Source of the DNA: Helicobacter heilmannii
Lineage (GTDB): Bacteria > Campylobacterota > Campylobacteria > Campylobacterales > Helicobacteraceae
Assembly: GCF_001283065.1 (NCBI RefSeq)
Contig: NZ_CDMK01000001.1
Location: forward strand, 776,141 to 840,140
Reading direction: 5' to 3'
Length of the DNA: 64,000 bases
In this document: one piece after another, positions 55,245 through 63,142 of the stretch
Position numbering within the stretch: the first letter of the stretch is position 1
How the letters are laid out: every line of letters starts with the position of its first letter
Program-made: the position numbers and the translations under genes
The notes under the pieces: model-generated
What the model was told of the DNA's origin: nothing
Database searches by the model: none
What the model saw: the letters and a program-made list of their open reading frames with translations, nothing else

Positions 55245-56072
55245 TTGGATTTAACGAAACCAGCCAAAAACAAGACCAAAAAGTTACTAAGCTGGATTGG
55301 CGGTAAACATTATCTAGCAAACACCATTAAGGCCTATTTGCCCTTGAAGTATAAACTTTATTGCGAGCCTTTTTGTGGGGGAGCTAGCATATTTTTTAAA
55401 AAGTCTAAAAGCCCCTTAGAAGTGATCAACGACATTAACGGCGATCTGATTAACTTTTACCGCTGTGTGAAACACCACCCGCAAACGCTTTTAGAATATA
55501 TCCACGCCCACCCTATTAATAGGGAGTGGTTTGAAAACGACTTAAAAGAGCCCACGAGCAACAAGATCGAGCGCGCGGCGAGGTGGTTTTTAAGAATCCG
55601 CCTAAGCTACAGGGGCACGACTACAGGCTTTATCGGTGGGCGGGGGGCAACTATAAATACGCGTGCTTTGCAAACCATACAATACATTAAAAACCTAGAC
55701 TTTACAGACTTTGCGCGCCGCCTTAAAGGGGTGATGATTGAGAATATGGATGGGGTAGAGTGTATCCAAAAATACGACTTGCCAGACAGCCTTTTTTATA
55801 TCGACCCACCCTATGTGGGCAGCGAAGATCAGTATGCCAAACACTTTGGCGTATCTATTTGTGATCAGCTGCACACTAGACTTAGCCCCGCGCTTAAAGA
55901 GCTTAGGGGGCGGTTTCTCTTAAGTTATAATGATTGCGAGGCGGTGCGGGAGTTATACTCGTTTGCGTATATAACTCCCGTGCAAACCACCTATGCTATG
56001 AAAATCAACGCGGGGCAAAAAACCACGCAAGAAATCCTAATATCTAATTTTAAGTTAAATTTACTGCAATAG
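55245..56072 (+). CDS. Dam-type (D12 class) adenine DNA methyltransferase
   Basis: The 275-residue enzyme has AdoMet motif I in YCEPFCGGASIFF, the N-terminal SWIGGKHYL block and catalytic DPPY (residues 187-190). The target site cannot be read; Dam-like members usually methylate adenine in GATC. It is an orphan: no restriction gene is next to it. It starts at TTG 55245. It lies divergent to the gpG gene, inside the prophage remnant, and could protect or regulate the element. Confidence 0.85.
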   Translation: MDLTKPAKNKTKKLLSWIGGKHYLANTIKAYLPLKYKLYCEPFCGGASIFFKKSKSPLEVINDINGDLINFYRCVKHHPQTLLEYIHAHPINREWFENDLKEPTSNKIERAARWFLRIRLSYRGTTTGFIGGRGATINTRALQTIQYIKNLDFTDFARRLKGVMIENMDGVECIQKYDLPDSLFYIDPPYVGSEDQYAKHFGVSICDQLHTRLSPALKELRGRFLLSYNDCEAVRELYSFAYITPVQTTYAMKINAGQKTTQEILISNFKLNLLQ

Positions 56073-56540
56073 ATGAAAGACACACAAGGCATTTTTACCC
56101 AGCTCTTGCAAATGCCGGAAATGGCTCCATTAAGAATGCGCCTACAGCTGGATCAGCTTAAAAACGCTTTGCCTGTAGGTGTGCAAATGGGTTTAGGCTC
56201 CATTGCCCTTAAAGATCGCACGCTTTTACTTGCCTTCAAGCACCCCAGCGCGCTAAATTACTTCAATGGACAAAGCGCGCGCCTAATTCCACTGCTCTTA
56301 AACGCCGCGCAAAAGCTCAGCATTCCCACCAAACCCACAGCAGTAAAAGCCCTTCTCCCTAGAATGGTTAGCCAAAGCTTTAAGCCAAAGGCGGTTAAAT
56401 TTCACTACCAAGAGCGCGCTAAGGGGGAGTTTGAAAACCCCTTTAAAGACCCTAAACTAAAAGCTATCTTAGAAAATATCCGCGCCTGTATTTTGCAACA
56501 GCAAAGCGCCCAAAATATGCTAAAACAGACATGGGAGTAA
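56073..56540 (+). CDS. Protein of unknown function after the methyltransferase
   Basis: The 155-residue protein starts directly after the methyltransferase stop. The segment LLLAFKHPSALNYFNGQSARLIPLLLNAA recalls the DUF721/DciA-like domains that bind DNA helicases, but the resemblance is weak. The C-terminal third is helical and charged. It is likely co-transcribed with the methyltransferase. 157 bases follow before the convergent MuF gene, in which I see no gene. Confidence 0.5.
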   Translation: MKDTQGIFTQLLQMPEMAPLRMRLQLDQLKNALPVGVQMGLGSIALKDRTLLLAFKHPSALNYFNGQSARLIPLLLNAAQKLSIPTKPTAVKALLPRMVSQSFKPKAVKFHYQERAKGEFENPFKDPKLKAILENIRACILQQQSAQNMLKQTWE

Positions 56541-56697
56541 GCGACCACGGCTGTGCCAGGAGTAAGCGCGCCCCCTAATTCAAGCATGGGGTATTTGGTT
56601 GGGGGCTACCCTCCCTTAAGTCAAACAAGCCTTTTAGGCACAACTAGAATAACCAAAGGTGCGGGGTCCTGCCCGTCTAACTTAAAGTTAGTAATTT

Positions 56698-57804
56698 CTA
56701 GGGCTGTGCCGGACCACCCCATGCAAACTCAGGGCTTTTATAAAGTAGGGGATTTCTTGCTAATTGCTTCATGATCTTCTTCCCGTTAGAGCTGTGCAAC
56801 AAACTCGCAAATCCGTTTAAAGTTTCATGCACCCCCACACTCAAGCGATACCACCGCCCAAACTTCACCCCAATTAAAATAATTGTGGGGTCTTTTAGGT
56901 CTTTAAACACCGCTAAAGGCTGCTCTAGAATATCTTGCACTAAGTAATAATCAAATAGATCGGTTTCGGGGTGTTTGTCTAGGTGCTTTTGTAAAGTTGC
57001 CCCGCTTAACACGACTTGATCCGCGGGTGCTTCAACCGCCTTGACCACCACAGGGGGCAGCGTGGCAAAGTCCATGACCTGATCGGGGTTCAATTGCACT
57101 AGACTTAAAAACCTTTGCTTCTTTTGCTCAATAGAGTTTAACACCGCTTTTAAAAGCCCTGTGGCCTTAGCATTGTTTGCGTATCTTTGCAGTTTTTCGC
57201 TAAAAAAGTTGTGTAAAAACTTAGAAGTATCGGGCTCAAAGCCCCCCGCTTCTTGAAAGCGATCTTTAGGCGGGGTGGTGGTAACGGCAATGCCTTTAGC
57301 CTTAATTTGCCTTTCGCTAAACATTTGCAGCTCACACCTACACCCCCAATCTAACGGCGGGGTGTGGGTGTGCCAAAATTCATGTTTTCTAGGCAGGCAC
57401 ACGCCGTCGAATTCTAAGTGCCTTGCGCGGCTATCGTGCCGGCTGTAGTAAATGTAATACCAGCCGTCCCCATCGCTTGAATCAGTGATGGGCGGGGCGT
57501 TTTCATAGCGCAACATTTTGCCCCTAGTGTTTGCGTAAATGGCGTTGTATCTAAAAATGCGCTCTTGCTGTTTTTTGTGGATATTTGCTAAGAGGTCTGG
57601 GTTAGCTTTTTGAAACTGGTTAAAGGTTTGGCCTTTGGCTAAGGCGGTTTCAAGTGCACTCTGATACGCTATTAAAGTATCAATCTTGCCCACCCCGCTA
57701 ATGCTAAACGCCCTTAAATACTCGTTAAACTTGAATTTAGCGGGGTTAGATATTAGTTTAGGCTCCCTTGCCTGAATGCTCGCGATCGCTTCTAAGAAGG
57801 GCAT
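56698..57804 (-). CDS. MuF-type minor head protein with toxin-like C-terminal domain
   Basis: The 368-residue protein has the MuF/SPP1 gp7 head-morphogenesis signature: SRHDSRARHLEFDGVCLPRK, then W-x-H-x-H-x-PP-x-DWGCRC (residues ~144-156). The C-terminal ~100 residues (VVLSGATLQKHLDKHPETDL, DYYLVQDILEQPLAVF, YRLSVGVHE) look like the PBECR (barnase-EndoU-colicin-RelE-like) nuclease tails known from MuF polymorphic toxins, though the family assignment is by pattern. Such fused toxins are thought to travel in virions. No immunity gene is obvious next to it. The ATG overlaps the portal stop by one base. Confidence 0.7.
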   Translation of the reverse strand: MPFLEAIASIQAREPKLISNPAKFKFNEYLRAFSISGVGKIDTLIAYQSALETALAKGQTFNQFQKANPDLLANIHKKQQERIFRYNAIYANTRGKMLRYENAPPITDSSDGDGWYYIYYSRHDSRARHLEFDGVCLPRKHEFWHTHTPPLDWGCRCELQMFSERQIKAKGIAVTTTPPKDRFQEAGGFEPDTSKFLHNFFSEKLQRYANNAKATGLLKAVLNSIEQKKQRFLSLVQLNPDQVMDFATLPPVVVKAVEAPADQVVLSGATLQKHLDKHPETDLFDYYLVQDILEQPLAVFKDLKDPTIILIGVKFGRWYRLSVGVHETLNGFASLLHSSNGKKIMKQLARNPLLYKSPEFAWGGPAQP

Positions 57805-58970
57805 TAAAGGCCTTTGGCGACCTGATCTAACAGCTCTTCTATTTCCTTATCATCAATGCTTAAGGGGGTGGTTTTGGCAGCATTTGGGCTTTGGTTTAAC
57901 CCCCCGTTAATGCGGCTTAAAGGCACTTTAAAGGTCTCTTCAAGGGTCTTTAAATCCACTTCAACCCCCATGTCATACAGGGTTTTATACACCTGCACCT
58001 GCCTTGCCTCGTCAATTTCTGTATTTGTATCTAAGCTCAAACTAAAGGGGGGTACTTGCTTGAAGTAAAGACTAAATTGCGCCTTTAAAGCGGTGTTGAG
58101 CACAGGCGTTAAAAAGCGCGCGTCAAATTCTAAAAAAGCCTTACTGATGTTTTCATGCACCGTGCCTAAAGCCTGTGTGCCTTTTTCCACGGCGTTTCCG
58201 GCTAACACTTGCCCGTTAATGGCCTTGCTGATGTTTTCATCGCAGTAACGGATGAAATTTAAAAACGCGTCCTTGTCCACATTGCCGCTTAATAAGTCTA
58301 GCTGGTCATCCGCGCCAAACACGCCCACAGAGGCGGCGCGCAATTCTTCTAAATTGTCTAAAAGCCGCTCTAAGCCCCTTTCATCAATGTCCGGGCTTTT
58401 GGCAATTAGGGGGGGAATGCTCAAATTTTCTAAATAGGTCATGTATTTAGACATGGCCAAATATTTTAGGGCCACAATGCTGATAACACGATAGCCCACA
58501 CTTTCATACACACTTAAGGGGCACACGCTCAGAACATCGGGTTGTTCTTCTAAGTATACTCTAGTGCCGTTGCAATAGACAAAGGGGAGGTTATTTTCGC
58601 AATATATGTAATTGTGGGGGATTAATTGAAAGTTAAAAACCCCGTCTTTTAGGGTTTTGACAAAGTAGGCACAGCCAAAGAAAAGCGCGCTGGTGCAGTC
58701 ATAAAGAAAAGTGGTAAAGCCCTTGTTTTGGATTTCTTTAAAGGCGCTTTGGGCTCTTTCATCTTCACATTCAAGCACTAAGGGTAAACGGCTGACTAAT
58801 AAACGCCGTTTAAACACCTCGCTACTCACCTGCGCGTCAAAACGCAAGAAATAGCGGTAAACCTTAACCAGCTCCTCGTACCTTTCGGTGCTTAGAGCTT
58901 GTTTTATGCTCTGGTAGTCTAAAACGCTTGGGATGGGGTTTTTGGCCGCCCCTTTGAGATTAAAGGACAT
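57804..58970 (-). CDS. Phage portal protein, Mu gp29-like (DUF935)
   Basis: The 388-residue protein matches gp29-type portals: SVLDYQSIKQALSTERYEEL at the start, FLRFDAQVSSEVFKRRL, PLSVYESVGYRV, and GQVLAGNAVEKGTQALG near the middle. The portal is the DNA entry of the capsid. The first ATG in good register is 58970; reading upstream to 59030 crosses into the chromosomal DUF2779 remnant, so the start is put here. It overlaps MuF, as in Mu-like phages. Confidence 0.78.
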   Translation of the reverse strand: MSFNLKGAAKNPIPSVLDYQSIKQALSTERYEELVKVYRYFLRFDAQVSSEVFKRRLLVSRLPLVLECEDERAQSAFKEIQNKGFTTFLYDCTSALFFGCAYFVKTLKDGVFNFQLIPHNYIYCENNLPFVYCNGTRVYLEEQPDVLSVCPLSVYESVGYRVISIVALKYLAMSKYMTYLENLSIPPLIAKSPDIDERGLERLLDNLEELRAASVGVFGADDQLDLLSGNVDKDAFLNFIRYCDENISKAINGQVLAGNAVEKGTQALGTVHENISKAFLEFDARFLTPVLNTALKAQFSLYFKQVPPFSLSLDTNTEIDEARQVQVYKTLYDMGVEVDLKTLEETFKVPLSRINGGLNQSPNAAKTTPLSIDDKEIEELLDQVAKGL

Positions 58971-59226
58971 TGCCACAAAAATGCATGGTAGGTTTTCCAT
59001 TAAAAAAGTCCTACCTGCCTTGGTACCCACCTTTCAAGATGCCTATGCCAAATTGGATTTGATCCATGATGGTGCAGACACTGCTACTTCTTATGATAAA
59101 ATGCCCCAAATACCACAAAAACAGCAAGAACGGACCAAAAAAGCCCTTTTGGAGTATTGCAAGCTCGACACTTTGGCAATGGTGAAGGTGCTAAGGGTTT
59201 TAAAAAGGTATTTGTTTCAATACTGA
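58950..59226 (+). pseudogene. DUF2779 protein C-terminal remnant, cut by the prophage
   Basis: A plus-strand frame reads KMHGRFSIKKVLPALVPTF, LDLIHDGADTATSY and LLEYCKLDTLAMVKVLRVLK, the end of DUF2779 proteins (restriction/helicase-associated exonuclease-like domain). The first ~400 residues are missing. The prophage portal gene begins on the other strand where this fragment starts, giving the right junction near 58945-58980. The missing N-terminal part is not at the left junction. Confidence 0.6.
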
Positions 59227-59517
59227 GTAAGCAAATTCAAACCAACACACATCATTAAGGAATGCAATATGAAAAAGAAACTTTTTAGACCATACATTGT
59301 CTTGCCATCTGCCCTTTGGTTTGAAAGGCTTTGAGGACAAGTTTGGGAATTTGTGAGATAAAAGGTCTCTGTAGACATGTACATCTAATGTGCGCACGCC
59401 GAAAGGACTAAGGTGAGCGGGTATGGGGTTTTGTTCATCTTGTCTTGCAAGGACAACGACAAAACATCCATGAGAGTAAAGGAAGATCGTTTCTTGGCAA
59501 CACTTAGTACACCTTAC
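59200..59517 (-). other. Open frame fragment, unrecognised, probably decayed gene
   Basis: About 105 codons stay open on the minus strand without a start at the 5' end: FVVVLARQDEQNPIPAHLSP, RTLDVHVYRDLLSHKFPNLS, WSKKFLFHIAFLNDVCWFEF. The composition looks protein-like, but I do not know the family. It partly overlaps the end of the DUF2779 remnant on the opposite strand, as expected for a broken region. Confidence 0.35.
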
Positions 59518-59522
59518 AAGGC

Positions 59523-59732
59523 GTGCCCCCGGCCAGCGTGCTGTTTTGGGATTTGGATCAGATGTATTTATGCACTCTCTACAAGGTCTTAGGGAGCATT
59601 GGGCGGCCGGCCTATATCCTTTTACATGCTAAATCCACCTATCTCTTAAAGCATGTCCCCCGCTTTAGAGCTTTGGATAAATGCTACACAGAACACACAG
59701 ATTTTACCGGTGCGTTTTGGAGTATCTGTTGA
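59523..59732 (+). other. Open frame fragment, unrecognised
   Basis: A 69-codon frame (PPASVLFWDLDQMYLCTLYK, YILLHAKSTYLLKHVPRFRA) looks like a truncated gene, with stops soon after. I do not recognise a domain and cannot say whether it is functional. Confidence 0.3.
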
Positions 59733-60358
59733 ACAAACACACCCTCGTATGTAGTTCCAAATTGTATGAAAATGTGTACTTTAAATTTGCGCGAGAAAGC
59801 ATTAACACCTCTTTACCCCCAAAAACCCCCTAGCTTGCGTTAGGCATATACTCTGCAAGAGCATAGCAACAGACAATGATTTTAAACATTGTTATGATTA
59901 TTGTATGCAATGCATTGTATGAAAGCCTCCATCCAATACAAAAGCAACAATAACATTGTCTAACGCTCTGCGTTAAATCCCTCTTGCAAACACCACATTG
60001 TGTGGTGTCCCAAATACATGAGAAAAGTCCTTGTGGATCAGGTGAAAATAAGGTTGAAACAAATCATTTTAGAAAGAGCGGACTTACTCTTGGAGTAGGA
60101 TGATAATGTCCACTTAAGATAGGCAAGCCTGTTAATCCCAAAATCCCCTAGCTTTTTGACTTGGGCTATAGCTGGGGGGTTAAACAGAGTGCAGAGAAAA
60201 AGAAAAGAGTTAAAGGGCATCATGGTGCAATCAAAACAACGCACACAGCACTAGAGGCATACCAACACACCAAACTCAAATAGCGCACCATCTATAGTTT
60301 TGCCATGGCAAAACAGGGGACAAAAAGAAAAGGCCCCTAGCCCCACAAACACATGAGC
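59733..60358. other. Noncoding decayed region
   Basis: No convincing gene. It contains the motif GCATTGTATG (59913-59922), also present upstream of the ParA remnant (61771-61794), and the palindrome-like CACCACATTGTGTGGTG at about 59990-60007. A short minus-strand frame at 60038-60244 has no coding character. Confidence 0.4.
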
Positions 60359-61627
60359 TTAAGCGTCCATTACTTCCGTGTCGTCATCATCTGCGCCCAA
60401 CTCTAAAACCTTCAAGGGGGCGATGGCATTGCCTGCAATGCCCTCAATGCAGCCACGCGTACGCGCCACAATGAAATGCAAGCCCTCTATTTGTTTCTCC
60501 CTCTTTGCCCATTGCTTTTCAAGCTTACTCATGTAGTTTTTGGCGGCCTTTTTCTCTTCATTAAGGCTATGTTGCATGGCTTGAAAAAGTGCAATGGCAT
60601 CGCTCACCTCCCTTGCAAACTCCACCCCCACTAAATAATTATAGAGTTCGCGGACCTTGTCACTCTTGTTGTCTTGGCTTCTTTGTGCTAGGGCGACACT
60701 TAAGACCATCTCCCTTAAAATCCCGCAAAGCCCCTTAAATTCTTGAAAAGTGCAAACATACACACCCTTATAAAGCCCCATGCGCTCTATGCCCTTAGGC
60801 AGAGCCTGCGTAACAAGCACCCCCAAATGCGCCCCACATTCCCGTTTATTCTGCGTGAGTTTGTCAATCCACTCCTCTTTGAAGTGTTGGGCGCGTTTGC
60901 TTTCATAGCAGATCACACCGCAATCTTGCCCCCTCTCATCCCGCACGATTTGCAAACAATCCGCCCCCTTTGCGCCTTTGGGGACCTCTTGGATGCCATC
61001 TAGGGGGAATTTAAGGCGCAAATGCTCTTCAATCGCCAATTCTTGGACTTCGCCCTGTAGTTGTTGCGAAATCGTAGGTTGTGCTTTTTTCGTGAGTTCT
61101 TGCACGGCTTTTTGCAAATCTTCAATTTGCTTTTTTGCCTCTTTTAATGGGAGTTCATTTTCCTCTTGAAGCTTGAGCCTTAATGTCTTTTCCATCATTT
61201 CTTGTTGGGCTTGTAATTGTATGGCGTTTTGGACTTGCAGGCGGGCTTGCTCTTGTTGTATCTGCTCTTGCATTTGGGCGCGCTCTTTCTCAAGGGCTTG
61301 TGCGATGCCATGTTGCACTTGCGCTTGCATGGTCTGTTTTTGCAACTCTAATTGCCTCAGGGTTTCTTGGGTTTCTTGTTGGTTTTTAGCCATTTGTGTG
61401 CTTAAGCGGGCTTGCTCTTGTTGTATCTGCTCTTGGATAGCCTGCTTTTGGGATTCTAGTTGTCTAAAGGCTTGGGTGTATTCTTGCCGTTTTTGGGCAA
61501 CTTCTTGCGCAAAATTCTCTTTCTCTTGCGCCATTTGGTACTCTAGCTCCTGGGCGACTTGTTTAGATAGAATTTCGCCCACACTAAAAGTGTGTTGGCA
61601 ATGTGGGCATGTGATGCTATCGTTCAT
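60359..61627 (-). CDS. DUF2130 protein with PD-(D/E)XK-like nuclease core
   Basis: The 422-residue protein starts with a zinc-ribbon-like CPHCQHTF near residue 8, then a long Gln/Glu-rich coiled coil (about 20-185) with internal repeats (QEQIQQEQARL occurs twice), then a C-terminal domain with GADCLQIVRD, CGVICYESKR and LVTQALPKGIE. The D-x(n)-ESK arrangement fits a PD-(D/E)XK nuclease fold. The role is unknown; defence or DNA repair is an inference. ATG 61627 is chosen over a longer frame because AAAGGAC lies upstream. It is the only intact gene between 59 and 64 kb. Confidence 0.8.
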   Translation of the reverse strand: MNDSITCPHCQHTFSVGEILSKQVAQELEYQMAQEKENFAQEVAQKRQEYTQAFRQLESQKQAIQEQIQQEQARLSTQMAKNQQETQETLRQLELQKQTMQAQVQHGIAQALEKERAQMQEQIQQEQARLQVQNAIQLQAQQEMMEKTLRLKLQEENELPLKEAKKQIEDLQKAVQELTKKAQPTISQQLQGEVQELAIEEHLRLKFPLDGIQEVPKGAKGADCLQIVRDERGQDCGVICYESKRAQHFKEEWIDKLTQNKRECGAHLGVLVTQALPKGIERMGLYKGVYVCTFQEFKGLCGILREMVLSVALAQRSQDNKSDKVRELYNYLVGVEFAREVSDAIALFQAMQHSLNEEKKAAKNYMSKLEKQWAKREKQIEGLHFIVARTRGCIEGIAGNAIAPLKVLELGADDDDTEVMDA

Positions 61628-61729
61628 GGGGGTCCTTTGTGGTTGATGAAGGCGCATTATAACCACAAAAGGCTAACCAACCCCCTAACACCGTTTTTAG
61701 TGTCCTTGTGGGAATGAATACCTTAGTAA

Positions 61730-61930
61730 ATACAAATAGACATAAAATAATTCATGGTGTGGTGTTGTGTAGCATTGTATGGAGCATTGTATGGTATTTT
61801 GTAATATGGTGTTAAGCTGTGCATTGGCACCACACTTCCAAACCTATAAGCACGATTTGTAAGATTTATATTTTGTTACATTGTATGATATTGTAAGGTA
61901 TTTTAGAATACGGTACTGTATGCGTTGTAT
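61730..61930. repeat. Iteron-like AT-rich repeats upstream of the ParA remnant
   Basis: AGCATTGTATGG occurs twice in tandem (61771-61782, 61783-61794). The following TATTTTGTAATATGG is matched by GTATTTTAGAATACGG at 61898-61913, preceded there by ACATTGTATG (61878-61887). Together they resemble plasmid iterons or partition sites. The region 61667-61929 has no gene. Confidence 0.55.
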
Positions 61931-61948
61931 TTTAAAGTCTTGCAAAAT

Positions 61949-62585
61949 GTTTTGCAGGATCTTAAAGCTTTATATTTTAAAGTATTTTACACAAAAGAGC
62001 AAAAAGACATTGTGGTGCTAGACATCAACCCCCAACAAAGTGTGGAAGTCCTTGTCAATATTCGGGGAAAAACCGACCTGTCCACTTTCCCTCTTTTCAA
62101 CAAAACGGGCAACATTACCGATACACTCAAACAAATGATAGATAAATATGACACCTTGTTATAGATACCAAGAGTGAGCATTCCAAAGAGAGCCTACGGA
62201 TGGTTTACTCAGCGACATCGTGCTTATCCCCACCACTCCAAGCCAGCTAGGCACCGCCGTCTTGCTTGAAATATTTGAGCACATTGAAAACCTCCAAGCC
62301 CTCAACGAGAAGCTAAAAGTCCTCATCCTCATCAACCGCATGCCATCTCCATCCCCAAGGAACGGCAGGCGTTGGTAGAGTTTATCAAACAACGCAACAC
62401 CAATGATCGGTTTTTTTGTTAGACAGCAGTCTGTGCGAGCGCATCGCCTTTAAGCACAGCATCGCCGAGGACTTAGGAGTGATGGAGTACAACGACCCTA
62501 AAGCTAAGACCGAGTGGAAACAATTTTTTCACGAGTTTAGCACCCATTTCTCCACCCATATTAAGGAGAATAACCATGCAATTTA
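61949..62585 (+). pseudogene. ParA-type partition ATPase, truncated and frameshifted
   Basis: Matching pieces are found in different frames: DIVVLDINPQQSVEVL (Walker A' neighbour) and TGNITDTLKQMIDKYDTLL in one, KSEHSKESLRMVYSATS in the next, and VLIPTTPSQLGTAVLLEIFE with KVLILINRM in another. The later block ends with AFKHSIAEDLGVMEYND-like pieces around 62450-62500. The N-terminal Walker A is absent. So the protein is not made. ParA-like genes are typical of plasmids and of the tfs-type ICEs. Confidence 0.65.
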
Positions 62586-62790
62586 AAAACACCAAGAGAG
62601 ACACTAATATGGGAGCAAACGAACTAGAAGCCCTAGATTCCGAATTCACCAACGAACTAGACAAGGACACCAAGAAATACTACACTTTGTTTTTATCCCA
62701 AGCCACGATGGCGAAACTAGAAGCCTACCTTAAAGAGTTCGGCGTTTTAATGAGAATAAAAGCACCTTCATCCAAGAAGCCCTAGAATAG
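62576..62790 (+). pseudogene. Ribbon-helix-helix protein next to ParA, frameshifted at the end
   Basis: The frame gives KYYTLFLSQATMAKLEAYLKEFGV, then a shift: the next frame reads FNENKSTFIQEALE and stop, the usual C-terminal end of such RHH proteins. In the intact frame the protein would end in an unrelated tail. It follows the ParA remnant directly, as small DNA-binding partners do in partition operons. Confidence 0.55.
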
Positions 62791-63142
62791 CATTTAAAGT
62801 GCAAAAAAGAGTAGATGAGACAAAATCTGTCTAATAAACTAGATAAGTTAGACTAAATAGTTCTTATTTTAGCTGGCTTTATTTGCTTTGCAATGCTTGC
62901 GCCACCACTTTCTTGGCGGGGGCCTTGCTCTTTGGCAAATGACTTGGCTTAAAGTGGCAAGAAAACTTGCGGAAAGGCTATGTTTAAGATGGGGTCTGAA
63001 GCTACAATTTTCAAGCTTGTCTAGAAGTTCTAAACTCTTGGGCGTGGCGTGCCTTTGAACGAGCTTGTCAAGGCGGTGATTAAAATAACTTTAAAAAAGG
63101 GATACTTGCGTTTGAGCTTGAAATGATGGATGATTAGGAACT
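62791..63142. other. Noncoding region with possible gene fragment
   Basis: No intact gene. On the reverse strand two frames show lysine-rich pieces (KPSHLPKSKAPAKKVVA, ending LQSK) that resemble the tail of TopA-like proteins, but the match is weak and the frame is broken. Confidence 0.3.

Larger units (their letters stand above)
47278..58970. mobile_element. Mu-like (B3-type) prophage remnant, about 11.7 kb
   Basis: The block holds a lysis cassette, tail genes, DUF1804-type terminase subunit, gpG-like, MuF and DUF935-type portal genes. The left junction is in the short gap upstream of cstA; the right junction is near 58945-58980, where the portal N-terminus meets a truncated chromosomal DUF2779 gene. 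I find no transposase A/B, repressor, large terminase, protease, capsid, tape measure or fibre. The element is therefore deleted or rearranged. The five left-to-right plus-strand modules and the minus-strand head genes converge or diverge in an order unlike Mu. Confidence 0.75.

Noticed and set aside
60038..60244. 68-codon minus-strand frame
   Set aside because: No ribosome site or domain; it lies in a decayed region.
61183..61646. Cys-rich frames on the plus strand opposite the DUF2130 coiled coil
   Set aside because: They are the antisense reading of a Gln/Glu-rich repeat region, not genes.
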